From contig NZ_AP023257.1 in assembly GCF_016756595.1 (NCBI RefSeq), positions 5,472,001 to 5,536,000 of the forward strand: a stretch of DNA of 64,000 bases, written 5' to 3'. Origin of the DNA: Mesorhizobium sp. L-2-11. GTDB lineage: Bacteria; Pseudomonadota; Alphaproteobacteria; Rhizobiales; Rhizobiaceae. Both the position numbers and the translations under genes were made by a program. Positions 45,511 through 54,423 of the stretch are shown piece after piece; positions within the stretch are counted from its first letter, which is position 1, and each line of letters begins with the position of its first letter. The notes beneath the pieces were generated by a model, which saw only the letters and a list, made by a program, of their open reading frames with translations, had not been told where the DNA came from and did not search any database.

Positions 45511-45650
45511 GATTGGTTAAAGCTATTGGACGGATTGGTCAAGGAGAAACTGCACCGTATCGAACAGGTGTGCCCAGAAAACTCGGCAGTTGACGGTTTG
45601 AGCTAATCGCTTTAACACCGACAAAGGGAAATCATATGCGGATTGGTTAA
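45511..45650. promoter_or_regulatory. Three GATTGGTYAA motifs in the divergent promoter
   Basis: GATTGGTTAA lies at 45511-45520, GATTGGTCAA at 45533-45542 and GATTGGTTAA at 45641-45650, all on the plus strand. AACCA (45499-45503) and TGGTT (45514-45518) form an inverted pair around the first. They flank the promoters of the importer operon and the FadR-type gene, and are likely binding sites of that regulator. Confidence 0.5.
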
Positions 45651-45654
45651 ATTG

Positions 45655-46347
45655 ATGGACGATCCCGGTAATGGCGGCCACGCCGCCCTGGTTCAGCTGC
45701 AGGCCTATCTTGCCCAGATGGATCATTCCGGTGAGACGCGGCTGCCTGCCGAGCGCGAACTGTCGGAGAGCCTCGGCGTATCGCGCGGCGATCTGCGCAA
45801 GGCGCTGGCGGTGCTCGAGAAGGACGGCCGCATCTGGCGTCACGTCGGCAGGGGCACCTTCGTCGGCAGCGGGCCGGTCGAGGAGACGATCGGCATTTCG
45901 GAAATCGCCGGGCGCACCAATCCGGCCGACGTCATGCGCGCGCGCCTCATCCTCGAGCCGGAGATTGCGCGCGAAGCGGCGCTGCACGCCACGCTTTCGG
46001 ATATCGCCGCGATGCGGCAATCGCTGGTGCAGACCCGGGAAGCCGTCACATGGCGGCAATATGAGAATGTCGACAATCTGCTCCACCGGCAGATTGCGCA
46101 GGCGAGCCGCAACAATGTGCTGCTCGGCCTGTTCGACGTACTGAACGCCGTGCGCCGAACCGTGGTCTGGGGACGTCTTCGTTCAGAAGGCGCACGCCCC
46201 CCGGCCGACCATCACAGCTTCGCCGACCATGAACGGATCGTCGAGGCGATCGCCGAGCGTGACCTCGGCGGCGCGGCGGCAGCGATGCGCCTGCATCTCC
46301 AGCAGGTCGAGCGGCGCCTGATCCCTGTCCGCGAGGCCGCCGAATAG
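45655..46347 (+). CDS. FadR/GntR-family regulator (FCD domain)
   Basis: 230 residues from the ATG at 45655; a TTG at 45643 would add four residues. The winged helix is TRLPAERELSESLGVSRGDL followed by RKALAVLEKDGRIWRHVGRG. The FCD ligand domain (about 80-225) has its metal/ligand residues in LILEPEIAREAAL, DNLLHRQIAQASRN and DHERIVEAIAERDLGGAAAA. It is divergent from the ABC/FAH/CoA-ligase operon, which it probably represses until the imported acid is bound. Confidence 0.9.
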   Translation: MDDPGNGGHAALVQLQAYLAQMDHSGETRLPAERELSESLGVSRGDLRKALAVLEKDGRIWRHVGRGTFVGSGPVEETIGISEIAGRTNPADVMRARLILEPEIAREAALHATLSDIAAMRQSLVQTREAVTWRQYENVDNLLHRQIAQASRNNVLLGLFDVLNAVRRTVVWGRLRSEGARPPADHHSFADHERIVEAIAERDLGGAAAAMRLHLQQVERRLIPVREAAE

Positions 46348-46413
46348 TCTGGCTTGGCCACGCTACAGCGCCGCGCGCCCTTCCTGGACGGCGGCGCTGA
46401 GCGGGCTCTTTCA

Positions 46414-47841
46414 CTAAGCGCCGTAGCCGATGATGCCCTTGATCTCAAGGAAATCATGGATCGCCCAGTCGGCATATTCGCGGCCGTTGCCCGATTGCTT
46501 GTAGCCGCCGAACGGCGCGAACGTGTCCCATTCCGGATAGTTGATCGAGACCTGTCCGGCGCGCAGGCGGCCGGCGATCTTTCGCGCGTGCTCGATATCC
46601 CCTGATTGCACGTAGGCGGCGAGGCCATAGACCGTGTCGTTGGCGATCTTCACCGCGTCATCGTCGTTATCATAGGAGATGACGGAAAGCACCGGCCCAA
46701 AAATTTCTTCCCGCTCGATGGTCATGCCCGGCGTGACGTGGCCGAAGACGGTCGGCCGCACGTAATAACCGCGATTAAGATGCTCCGGCCGGCCGGGGCC
46801 CCCGGTGACCAGCGTTGCACCCTCGGCGACGCCGGCCTCGATCAGCCGCTGGATCTTGTCGAACTGGATTTTGCTGACCACCGGCCCGAGCCTGGTGTCT
46901 TCCGAGCGCGGATCGCCGACCTTGTGCGCCTCCGCCGCCTTCCTGGCGATCGTCAGCGCCTCATCGTGGCGAGCGGCCGGCACCAGCATGCGCGTCGGCG
47001 CATCGCAGGACTGGCCGCTATTGCCGAAACAGGCGTTGACGCCCTTGCGCACGGCCTTTTCAAGGTCGGCATCGGCAAGCACGATGTTGGGCGATTTGCC
47101 GCCGAGTTCCTGTGCCACGCGCTTGACCGTCTCGGCCGCCGTCTTGGCGACGATGATGCCGGCCCGGGTCGAGCCGGTGAAGGAAACCATGTCGACATCC
47201 GGATGGCCGGCCATGACCTGTCCGACATCCGGACCGGTGCCGTTGACCAGGTTGTAGACCCCATCAGGCGTGCCGGCCGCTTCCATCACTTCCGAAAAGA
47301 CGATGCCGCTGATCGGCGCGATCTCGGAAGGCTTCAGCACGACGGTGCAGCCGGCGGCGATCGCCGGCGCCACCTTGCAGACGATCTGGTTGAGCGGCCA
47401 GTTCCACGGCGTGATCAGCGCGCAGACGCCGATCGGCTCCTTGACCACCATGGTGGTGCGGCGCTTCTCGCTGAATTCGTAACCCTCCAGCGCCCGAATG
47501 GTGGCTTCCATATGCGCCCTGCCCGCCCAGGCCTGCGCCTGGCGCGCCCAGGTGATCGGCGCGCCCATCTCCTGGCTGACAGCCTGCGCGATATCCTCGT
47601 AGCGCTCGTTATAGACTTCGAGAATGCGCCTAAGCAGCTTCAGGCGCTCGGCCTTGCTGGTCTGAGAAAAGGCCGGAAAGGCCGCCTTCGCCGCCGCCAC
47701 GGCGCGATCCACATCGGCCTTCGAGCCGACGGAGATTTTGGTGTAGGCCTCTTCGGTGGACGGATCGATTACATCCAGCGTCGCCGGCACCACGGGCGCG
47801 ACCCATTTGCCGTCGATGAAGAAGTTCAGGTGATTGCTCAT
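46414..47841 (-). CDS. NAD(P)-dependent aldehyde dehydrogenase
   Basis: 475 residues. TPWNWPLNQIVCKVAPAIAA, QELGGKSPNIVLAD (catalytic Glu) and FGNSGQSCDAPTRMLVP (catalytic Cys) are the ALDH signatures; EEIFGPVLSVI and GGYKQSGNGREYADWAI follow. It is the final gene, 39 bases downstream of the PotA-like gene. It may oxidise an aldehyde made from the imported amine, or the semialdehyde produced by the FAH-family enzyme across the divergent promoter. Cytoplasmic. The exact substrate is unknown. Confidence 0.92.
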   Translation of the reverse strand: MSNHLNFFIDGKWVAPVVPATLDVIDPSTEEAYTKISVGSKADVDRAVAAAKAAFPAFSQTSKAERLKLLRRILEVYNERYEDIAQAVSQEMGAPITWARQAQAWAGRAHMEATIRALEGYEFSEKRRTTMVVKEPIGVCALITPWNWPLNQIVCKVAPAIAAGCTVVLKPSEIAPISGIVFSEVMEAAGTPDGVYNLVNGTGPDVGQVMAGHPDVDMVSFTGSTRAGIIVAKTAAETVKRVAQELGGKSPNIVLADADLEKAVRKGVNACFGNSGQSCDAPTRMLVPAARHDEALTIARKAAEAHKVGDPRSEDTRLGPVVSKIQFDKIQRLIEAGVAEGATLVTGGPGRPEHLNRGYYVRPTVFGHVTPGMTIEREEIFGPVLSVISYDNDDDAVKIANDTVYGLAAYVQSGDIEHARKIAGRLRAGQVSINYPEWDTFAPFGGYKQSGNGREYADWAIHDFLEIKGIIGYGA

Positions 47842-47880
47842 GGGTGATGCTCCGATTTTCTGGGAAGGACGGGGATCAGA

Positions 47881-48966
47881 TTAGCCGGGTAGCATAGGGC
47901 AGGTAGCGCCGCGACGCAGGCTGATATACGCCACATCGCCGACGCTGAATTGAAAACCTTCCGCCCGGCGTGGCGCATCGATCACCACTGGTATCCCCTG
48001 CCCCAATTCGGCGTGCAGGCGCAAGGTGCGGCCATGAAAGACGATGCTGCTCACCCGCACCGGCGCGGTGCCGGTCGCAGCTTCGGTCGCTGCCAGAAGA
48101 TCCTCCGGACGCACGCCGATGGTTCGCACGGCGCCTTCTCCCGGCGCTTCGCCGGTTTCCGACGTGGCTTCGAGCGGCAGGGCGCCGGCGGCGAAATGCA
48201 ACCGATCGCCATCACGGCCGACAAAGCGCGACTGCAGCAGGTTCATCGTGCCGATGAAACTGGCGACGAATTTGGTGGCGGGCCGGTCGTAGAGCGTCGC
48301 CGGCGGTGCGATCTGCTCGATGCGGCCCTTGTTCATGACGACGATGCGGTCGGAGATCGACAGCGCCTCGGTCTGGTCGTGGGTGACCATGACGAAGGTC
48401 GTGCCGAGCCGCGACTGCAGCCGCTTCAATTCGACCTGCATCTGTTCGCGCAGATGCGCATCGAGCGCCGACAGCGGCTCGTCGAGCAACAGCACACGCG
48501 GTTCGCAGACAATGGCGCGGGCAAGCGCGACGCGCTGGCGCTGGCCGCCCGACAATTCGGACACGCGGGCGCCGAGCTTCTCGGCAAGGCCGACCATGTC
48601 GAGCGCTTCGCCGACACGCTTTGCCTGCTCTGCCCCGGAAAGCTTGCGCAGCGACAGGCCGAAGCCGACATTTTCGGCGACGTCCATGTGCGGAAACAGC
48701 GCATAGTCCTGAAACACGGTGTTGACGGGACGGTCGAATGGCCGCAGCGAAGTAACGTCACGGCCGTCGAGCAGCACCCGTCCGTTCGACGGGCTTTCGA
48801 ACCCTGCGATCACCCGCAGGCTAGTCGTCTTGCCGCAGCCGGATGGGCCGAGCAAGGTCAGGAACTCGCCGCGGGCAATGTCGAGATCGACGGCGTCGAG
48901 ACCGACGATGCCGCCGGGGAAAATCTTCGATACCGCATCCAGCCGGACGAGAGGATCAGGCGCCAT
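47881..48966 (-). CDS. Spermidine/putrescine-type ABC ATP-binding protein (PotA-like)
   Basis: 361 residues from the ATG at 48964-48966, overlapping the XRE-cupin stop by 11 bases. Walker A GPSGCGKT, LSGGQRQRVALARAIV, Walker B VLLLDEPLSALDAHLREQMQ and THDQTEALSISD are present. A C-terminal TOBE domain (about 270-361) has TIGVRPEDL. It powers the PotB/PotC-like permeases upstream. The substrate could be a polyamine or another amine or opine-like compound. Confidence 0.92.
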   Translation of the reverse strand: MAPDPLVRLDAVSKIFPGGIVGLDAVDLDIARGEFLTLLGPSGCGKTTSLRVIAGFESPSNGRVLLDGRDVTSLRPFDRPVNTVFQDYALFPHMDVAENVGFGLSLRKLSGAEQAKRVGEALDMVGLAEKLGARVSELSGGQRQRVALARAIVCEPRVLLLDEPLSALDAHLREQMQVELKRLQSRLGTTFVMVTHDQTEALSISDRIVVMNKGRIEQIAPPATLYDRPATKFVASFIGTMNLLQSRFVGRDGDRLHFAAGALPLEATSETGEAPGEGAVRTIGVRPEDLLAATEAATGTAPVRVSSIVFHGRTLRLHAELGQGIPVVIDAPRRAEGFQFSVGDVAYISLRRGATCPMLPG

Positions 48967-49564
48967 CGCGGACCTCGGACGGTTTGGTCGTGTTGACCCA
49001 GAGGATCTGACAGCGCTCGGTGCCCGGATTGCGGAAGGCATGCAGCAAGGTGCTTTTGAAGGCGAAGCTGTCGCCGGTCTTCAGCCCGTAGGTGGTTGAA
49101 TCGATCACGAGTTCGACTTCGCCCGACAGGACGAAACCGAATTCGTGGCCGGGATGGGCGTAGGCTTCGACGGTGCCGCCGCCGGCTTCCACCGTCACCA
49201 GCATGCCGTTGAGCGTAGCGGCCGGCGGCGACAGCAGCGCCTTGGCAATGCCTTCCGACTTCACCGGGATCTGGCGCCGACTGTTGGCGCGCACGCAATA
49301 GAGATCGCTGACGGCATCGTTGCCGTCAGCAATCAGCGCCGACGGCTCGATGTCGAGAGCGGCGGCGAGCGGCCAGATCACCTTGACGCGAAGCGAGGAC
49401 AGGCCGCGCTCGATCTGGCTGAGAGCACCGATCGAAACGCCGGCCTTGGCGGCAAGCTCGGCCAGCGAAAGACTGCGTTCCAGCCTAAGCGCCCGCACGC
49501 GCCGGCCGACCCGCACATCGGCGTCGTCTTTCGGCTTATCAGCCGCTTGGTCCAGTATATCCAT
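48956..49564 (-). CDS. XRE-family regulator with C-terminal cupin domain
   Basis: 202 residues from the ATG at 49562-49564; the open frame extends to 49708. The helix-turn-helix is RALRLERSLSLAELAAKAGV followed by SIGALSQIERGLSSLRVKVI. The cupin (about 115-195) has VEAYAHPGHEFGFVLSGEVE and DSFAFKSTLLHAFRNPGTER. PuuR-type regulators of amine catabolism have this architecture. It lies inside the importer operon between the binding-protein and ATPase genes, so it is co-expressed with its likely target. Confidence 0.9.
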   Translation of the reverse strand: MDILDQAADKPKDDADVRVGRRVRALRLERSLSLAELAAKAGVSIGALSQIERGLSSLRVKVIWPLAAALDIEPSALIADGNDAVSDLYCVRANSRRQIPVKSEGIAKALLSPPAATLNGMLVTVEAGGGTVEAYAHPGHEFGFVLSGEVELVIDSTTYGLKTGDSFAFKSTLLHAFRNPGTERCQILWVNTTKPSEVRDGA

Positions 49565-49664
49565 CTGTTTCCCGACCTCGTTTTCGGTATCCTGGAGCGG
49601 CGCTTGGCGCGCAGCGCCGAGACGGTTGAGAGCGCTGGCCGGAGCGCGGTTGTGCCGAGCTGGA

Positions 49665-49732
49665 CCACCCCTCATCCGACCGAGCTCCGCTCGGCCACCT
49701 TCTCTCACAAGAAGGGGAGAAGGGAAGGCCAG
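49665..49732. repeat. Palindromic intergenic repeat inside the Pot-like operon
   Basis: CCGAGC and GCTCGG (49680-49694) form a small hairpin. A CCTTCTC...GAGAAGG pair (about 49698-49724) forms a second. The bases match a common Mesorhizobium intergenic repeat by eye. It lies just after the binding-protein stop, in the 170-base gap before the XRE-cupin gene, and may stabilise the upstream mRNA or reduce downstream expression. Confidence 0.7.
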
Positions 49733-49734
49733 GT

Positions 49735-50805
49735 TCAGCCGCCAGCCTTGACCTTCTCGAACATCTTGGCGAGTTCGTCATTCTGTTTCATCGGCCCGGT
49801 GAAGACGGTAGTCTTCAGCATCACTTCCGGATCGGACGGCAGTTGCAGCTTTTCCAGTTCCTCCTTCGGCACCGCGGCGAAGGCCGAGCTGATTGAGCTG
49901 CCGTAACCATAGGCCTGAATCAGGTATTTTCCTGAATCCGTCTCCAGCCGGCTGTTGATGAAATCATAGGCGAGGTCGACATTCTTGGCGTCCTTGAGCA
50001 TGACGAAGCCGCACGCCCAAGTCAGCATGCCTTCCTTAGGCTTCATGAACTCGACGGGTACACCCTGCTTCTTCAGCGAGGTGGCCGACGCGTTCCAGGT
50101 CATGGCGGCGACCAACTGGCCACTCGCCAGCGCCTGTTCGACCGAGGTCATGTCGGTGGTGTAGTTGGAGAGCAGCGGGCGCTGCTCGCGCAGTTTTTCA
50201 GCCACCTTTTCCATCTGTTCCGGCGTCATGTCGAACGGATTGACGCCGGCGAGAAGCGCCGCCACCACCGGCGTATCGTGGACGGCGTCGATTGTCGCCA
50301 TGCGCCCGGCATATTGCTTGTCCCACAGCAGGTTCCAGCTCGGTTCCGGATTCTTCACCAGATCGGTGCGGTAAAGGATCGAGGTGTTGCCCCAATCCCA
50401 CGGAATCATCCAGACCTTGCCGTCGCCGGCCTGCAGGTCGGGCAGGTTCTTGAAGACCGGAAAGATCGAATCCCAATTCTTGATGCGCTTGGTGTCGATC
50501 GGCTGCAGCAGGCCTTCCTTGTTCCAGCGCGCCACCTTGTCGTAGCAGGGATGCGCGACATCCGGGCGGAAACCGGCCTTGACCTTGGTGAAGGCGTCAT
50601 CGTCGTCGCCGAACATCGAGGCCTCGACGCCATCGGGGTGTGCGGCGAGGAAGCTCTTGTTGAAGTCGGGAAGTTCGTAGCCCGACCAGGTGAAATATTG
50701 CAACTTGTCGGCCGCAAGCGCGACGGTCGACGAAAGCGCCAGCACGAAGGCTGCCAATCCGGCTTGGACTGTCTTGCGATTTATCGATTTCAGGTCGAAT
50801 GCCAT
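49735..50805 (-). CDS. Spermidine/putrescine-type ABC binding protein (PotD-like)
   Basis: 356 residues from the ATG at 50803-50805. A signal peptide (VQAGLAAFVLALSSTVALAA) is followed by a PotD/PotF-like type 1 solute-binding domain: LQYFTWSGYELPDFNKSF, VWMIPWDWGNTSILYRTDLV and TYTDMTSV-like regions. The longer open frame to 51507 runs through the permease gene and is a shadow. It overlaps the PotC-like gene by 16 bases. The ligand may be a polyamine or another amine. Confidence 0.9.
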   Translation of the reverse strand: MAFDLKSINRKTVQAGLAAFVLALSSTVALAADKLQYFTWSGYELPDFNKSFLAAHPDGVEASMFGDDDDAFTKVKAGFRPDVAHPCYDKVARWNKEGLLQPIDTKRIKNWDSIFPVFKNLPDLQAGDGKVWMIPWDWGNTSILYRTDLVKNPEPSWNLLWDKQYAGRMATIDAVHDTPVVAALLAGVNPFDMTPEQMEKVAEKLREQRPLLSNYTTDMTSVEQALASGQLVAAMTWNASATSLKKQGVPVEFMKPKEGMLTWACGFVMLKDAKNVDLAYDFINSRLETDSGKYLIQAYGYGSSISSAFAAVPKEELEKLQLPSDPEVMLKTTVFTGPMKQNDELAKMFEKVKAGG

Positions 50806-51668
50806 TGCAGTTCTCCTCTTTCGGTTTCTTCCGGTTTGGACAGGTTGGCGGGTACCGGCCGCCGAACGGCGGCGAGCCCGCGATGGCGCAGGATTTCGGC
50901 AATTGCCGCGATGACGAAGGACACAGCCAGGATGGCCGTGCCTAGCGCCATGACGGTGGGCAGCGATTTCGGGAAGCGCAGTTGGCTCCAGATATAAAGC
51001 GGCAGGGTCGGTTCGGTGCCGGCGAGGAAGAAGGCGACGATGAACTCGTCGAAGGAGGTCAGGAAGGCCAGCATGAACGCTGACACAATGGCGGGCAGGC
51101 TGAGCGGCAGCATGACCCGCCTGAACGTCGTCCAGTCGGACGCGCCGAGATCGAGCGCCGCCTCGCGGATGGTCTTGGGGATAGCGGCGAAGCGGCTCTT
51201 CATGATCACAACCGTCGTCGGCAGCGCCACCAATATGTGGCCGAGCACGATGGCGGTTCGCGATGGACCGAAGCCAATGAGGTTGACCAGGATCAGCAGC
51301 GAGATGCCGATGATGACGCCGGGGATCAGGATCGGCAGCCGCGCGATGGCGCTGATCGTGGCGGCAAGCGGCGAACGGCCGAAGAGATCCATGTAGGACA
51401 CGGTGATGCCGCAGAGCGTGGCACCGGTGGCGGCAATTGCACCGATGACGAGGCTGTTGACAAGGGCGCCGGACAGCGCCGAATTGCCGGACAGCGTCTT
51501 GTACCATTCAAACGTGAAGCCTTGCAGCGGAAATGCCGCCTGGATCGAATCGTTGAAGGAGAAAAGCGGGATCAGCAATACCGGCAAATACAGGAATACC
51601 AGGTAGACAAGGACGTAGGCGCCGAGCCAACGGCCTCCTTGCTTTGCGTCTATGCGCGCGACGCTCAT
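50790..51668 (-). CDS. ABC permease (PotC-like)
   Basis: 292 residues with about six membrane helices. The coupling loop is REAALDLGASDWTTFRRVML followed by PLSLPAIVSAFMLAFLTSFD. It overlaps the PotB-like gene by 4 bases and the binding-protein gene by 16 bases, so the three are tightly coupled. It would form the channel with the PotB-like permease. Confidence 0.9.
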   Translation of the reverse strand: MSVARIDAKQGGRWLGAYVLVYLVFLYLPVLLIPLFSFNDSIQAAFPLQGFTFEWYKTLSGNSALSGALVNSLVIGAIAATGATLCGITVSYMDLFGRSPLAATISAIARLPILIPGVIIGISLLILVNLIGFGPSRTAIVLGHILVALPTTVVIMKSRFAAIPKTIREAALDLGASDWTTFRRVMLPLSLPAIVSAFMLAFLTSFDEFIVAFFLAGTEPTLPLYIWSQLRFPKSLPTVMALGTAILAVSFVIAAIAEILRHRGLAAVRRPVPANLSKPEETERGELQWHST

Positions 51669-52552
51669 ATCCGGCTGCCAAATCTGCGGTCGGCGGAACG
51701 CACGACCAGCACCACGGCAAGGATGACCAGCATGACGGCAACGGCGAGTGCTGCGCCGAACGGCCAGTCATTTGCCTTGCCGAACTGGGCCTGGATCAGC
51801 GACCCGATCATAGTGCTGGCAGGACCGCCGACCAGCGCGGGGGTGACATAGTCGCCGACCGTCGGCACGAAGACGACGAGAGCCGCCGCCAGCACGCCCG
51901 GCATCGAGTTCGGCAGCACGACGCGGCGGAAGCTGGTGAACGGTCTGGCGCCGAGATCGGAAGCAACTTCGAGCAGCGATTTCGGGATCGTGTCCAGCGC
52001 CACATAGATGGGCAGGATGGCGAACGGCGCATAGGCGTGGGCAAGCGTGACGACGACAGCGGCCGGCGTGTTGAGAAACGCCAGTGTCGGTTCGGACCAG
52101 ATGCCGCTTTCGATAAGCGCCGAGTTCAGCACGCCATTGTAGGCAAGCACGATCTTCCAGGCGAAAACGCGTAAGAGATAGCTGGTCCAGAACGGCAGCG
52201 TCACCAGAAACAGCAGCAGCCCGCGCCGCCGTCCGGCATGGAAGGCCAGGTAGTAGGCGACGGGATAGGCGGTGACGACCGTCGCCAGCGTCACCAGGCC
52301 GGCAATGGCCAGCGAGCGCAGCGTTACCGTCCAGTACAGCGGGTCGGATGCCACGGTGATGAAATTCGCAAAAGTGAAACCCGCGCCCAGCAGCGAACCG
52401 TCATTGCTGCGAAGGGCGAGGAAAACCACGAGGCCGAGAGCGAACAGGATCAGGAAGAAGGTGACCAGCCCGCCCGGCAGCAGCATGGCCAACCGGAAAC
52501 CCGTCGAGGACCTGGACTCCGGCAGCGGCTGCCTTGCAACGATGGTCGACAT
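51665..52552 (-). CDS. ABC permease (PotB-like)
   Basis: 295 residues from the ATG at 52550-52552; a TTG at 52585 opens the longer frame. LLPGGLVTFFLILFALGLVV is the first helix. The coupling loop is LLEVASDLGARPFTSFRRVV followed by LPNSMPGVLAAALVVFVPTV. It is the first gene of the six-gene operon that ends with the aldehyde dehydrogenase. Confidence 0.9.
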   Translation of the reverse strand: MSTIVARQPLPESRSSTGFRLAMLLPGGLVTFFLILFALGLVVFLALRSNDGSLLGAGFTFANFITVASDPLYWTVTLRSLAIAGLVTLATVVTAYPVAYYLAFHAGRRRGLLLFLVTLPFWTSYLLRVFAWKIVLAYNGVLNSALIESGIWSEPTLAFLNTPAAVVVTLAHAYAPFAILPIYVALDTIPKSLLEVASDLGARPFTSFRRVVLPNSMPGVLAAALVVFVPTVGDYVTPALVGGPASTMIGSLIQAQFGKANDWPFGAALAVAVMLVILAVVLVVRSADRRFGSRI

Positions 52553-52996
52553 CGGGATTGCCCATCGAAATTTGAAATTGCTCAAGAATTTTTCATAATC
52601 ATGAAACTGTCAAGCTGATTCCTGAATCGGCATAAAATCAGCCGCTCGAATGCATCCAGCATACGATTCCAGGCGATTGTCACGGCGACGTCGACCTGCC
52701 GAAAGGTTGGGATGGGGATCGGCCGGACTAGCGAAACGGTATGGGCAAGGGTCACCTGAACCCACGATTTCAAAATTTTGAAAGCGTTCGATCCAGGCAT
52801 CAGCGGATTGAAGAGGATAGCGTCCGCCGATGCGAAATGCAGCGCAGGGCTCGACCGCGAGGAACGGGATAGACCTTTGGCGGGAATTTGTTGAAAGTGC
52901 CGCCGCCGCGGCCAGGCTTTTGATGGACCCAAGCTTTTGATGGACCATTGGTCGGCAGCGACGATGCAGGACAAAGATAGCAGAGGACCGCAAGCC
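52553..52996. promoter_or_regulatory. 444-base divergent promoter region with palindromes
   Basis: No gene is supported here; two minus-strand open frames have no family features. TTTCAT (52591-52596) is inverted as ATGAAA (52601-52606). TTTCAAAATTTTGAAA (52768-52783) is a perfect 16-base palindrome. GCTTTTGATGGACC occurs twice at 52916-52929 and 52933-52946. The region separates the Pot-like operon from the FAH gene, and the palindromes are candidate XRE-cupin operators. Confidence 0.5.
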
Positions 52997-54154
52997 ATGA
53001 CGAACGCCACCCTCCTGCCCGACGAGGGCCTCTTCATCGGCCGCGCCCGGACAAGCGACAGGTCCCATCCGCTGGTGGTCACCGTACGCGGCGGTACGGT
53101 CTTCGACATCACCTCGAGCATGGCACCAACCGTGCGCGACGTCTGCGAGATGCCGGACCCGGCAGGCTACGTCCACGCCGCCGCGGGCGAACCGATCGGA
53201 TCGCTCGATGCGATCTCAGCCAACAGTTTCCAGGCCGCGCGCGATCCGCAAAAGCCGTACCTGCTCTCCCCCGTTGACCTGCAAGCGGTCAAGGCGTCGG
53301 GCGTCACCTTCGTCGTCAGTCTGCTCGAACGGGTCATCGAGGAGCAGGCGCGCGGCTCGGCGGAAAAAGCCGACGCCATTCGCGCCGACATTGCCGGACT
53401 GATCGGCCACGATCTGTCCAAGCTCAGGCCCGGCTCGCCGGAAGCGATGGAGATCAAGGCCAAGCTGATCCAGCGCGGCGCCTGGTCGCAATATCTGGAA
53501 GTGGGCATCGGCCCCGATGCCGAGATTTTCACCAAATGCCAGCCGATGGCGTCGGTCGGCTTCGGCGCCGATGTCGGCCTGCATCCGGTCTCCACCTGGA
53601 ACAATCCGGAGCCGGAAATCGCCATCATCGCCGCCAGCAGCGGCAGGATCGTCGGCGCCACGCTCGGCAACGACGTCAATCTGCGCGACGTCGAAGGACG
53701 CTCGGCGCTGTTGCTCGGCAAGGCCAAGGACAACAACGCCTCGGCCGCGCTCGGCCCGTTCATCCGGCTGTTCGACGATGTCTTTTCCATCGGTGACGTG
53801 AAGCAGGCCACCGTGCGGCTGAAGGTCGAGGGCGAGGACGGTTTCTCGCTGGAGGGCGCCAGTTCGATGGCCGAGATCAGCCGTTCGCCGGAAGAGCTGG
53901 TTGCCGCCGCCATGGGTCCGCATCACCAATATCCGGACGGGCTGGCGCTCTATCTCGGCACCATGTTCGTGCCGTCGAAGGATCGCGGCGAAAAGGGCAA
54001 GGGTTTTACGCACAAGGTCGGCGACATCGTCACCATCTCATCGGAGAAATTCGGCGCCTTGGTCAACCGGGTACGGCTGTCACCCGATTGTCCGCACTGG
54101 ACCTACGGCGCCAGCCATCTGATGCGGGACCTGGCCAGGGCCGACCTTATCTAG
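52997..54154 (+). CDS. FAH-family enzyme (possible 2-keto-3-deoxy-acid dehydratase)
   Basis: 385 residues from the ATG at 52997. The FAH-family C-terminal domain (about 150-385) has VGIGPDAEIFTKCQPMASVG, NPEPEIAIIAASSG for the metal-binding Glu-x-Glu, LGNDVNLRDVEGRSALLLGK and FTHKVGDIVTISSEKFGALV. The long N-terminal region and NDVNLRDVEGRS resemble the larger FAH-family sugar-acid dehydratases by general pattern. If correct, it would make 2-oxoglutarate semialdehyde, a substrate for an aldehyde dehydrogenase such as the one at 46414. That link is inference. Confidence 0.8.
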   Translation: MTNATLLPDEGLFIGRARTSDRSHPLVVTVRGGTVFDITSSMAPTVRDVCEMPDPAGYVHAAAGEPIGSLDAISANSFQAARDPQKPYLLSPVDLQAVKASGVTFVVSLLERVIEEQARGSAEKADAIRADIAGLIGHDLSKLRPGSPEAMEIKAKLIQRGAWSQYLEVGIGPDAEIFTKCQPMASVGFGADVGLHPVSTWNNPEPEIAIIAASSGRIVGATLGNDVNLRDVEGRSALLLGKAKDNNASAALGPFIRLFDDVFSIGDVKQATVRLKVEGEDGFSLEGASSMAEISRSPEELVAAAMGPHHQYPDGLALYLGTMFVPSKDRGEKGKGFTHKVGDIVTISSEKFGALVNRVRLSPDCPHWTYGASHLMRDLARADLI

Positions 54155-54423
54155 GTTTCCCTCCCCGACTGCGACTGAGAGAGATGTCTCGGCCGAATTG
54201 AGGATCCGCCTGCCTGGAAAATTATCAGGCAAACTGATGCAATCTGATGGGACTGCTGATGGCGCCTTGTCGTGCGCCAACTACCACTGGCAAATGGAGG
54301 CTTGCCATGTGTCGAAAAAGCGGATGCTCTGATGCATCCAGATCGGCGCCGGCAAGAAATACGATCAGGGTTTGCCGTGATCGTGGTGGAGGTGGAGGAG
54401 TTTTCAAAATGGGAGGAAATCAA

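Noticed and set aside
52610..53176. 188-residue minus-strand frame in the divergent promoter region
   Set aside because: No ribosome-binding site or domain; partly antisense to the FAH gene.
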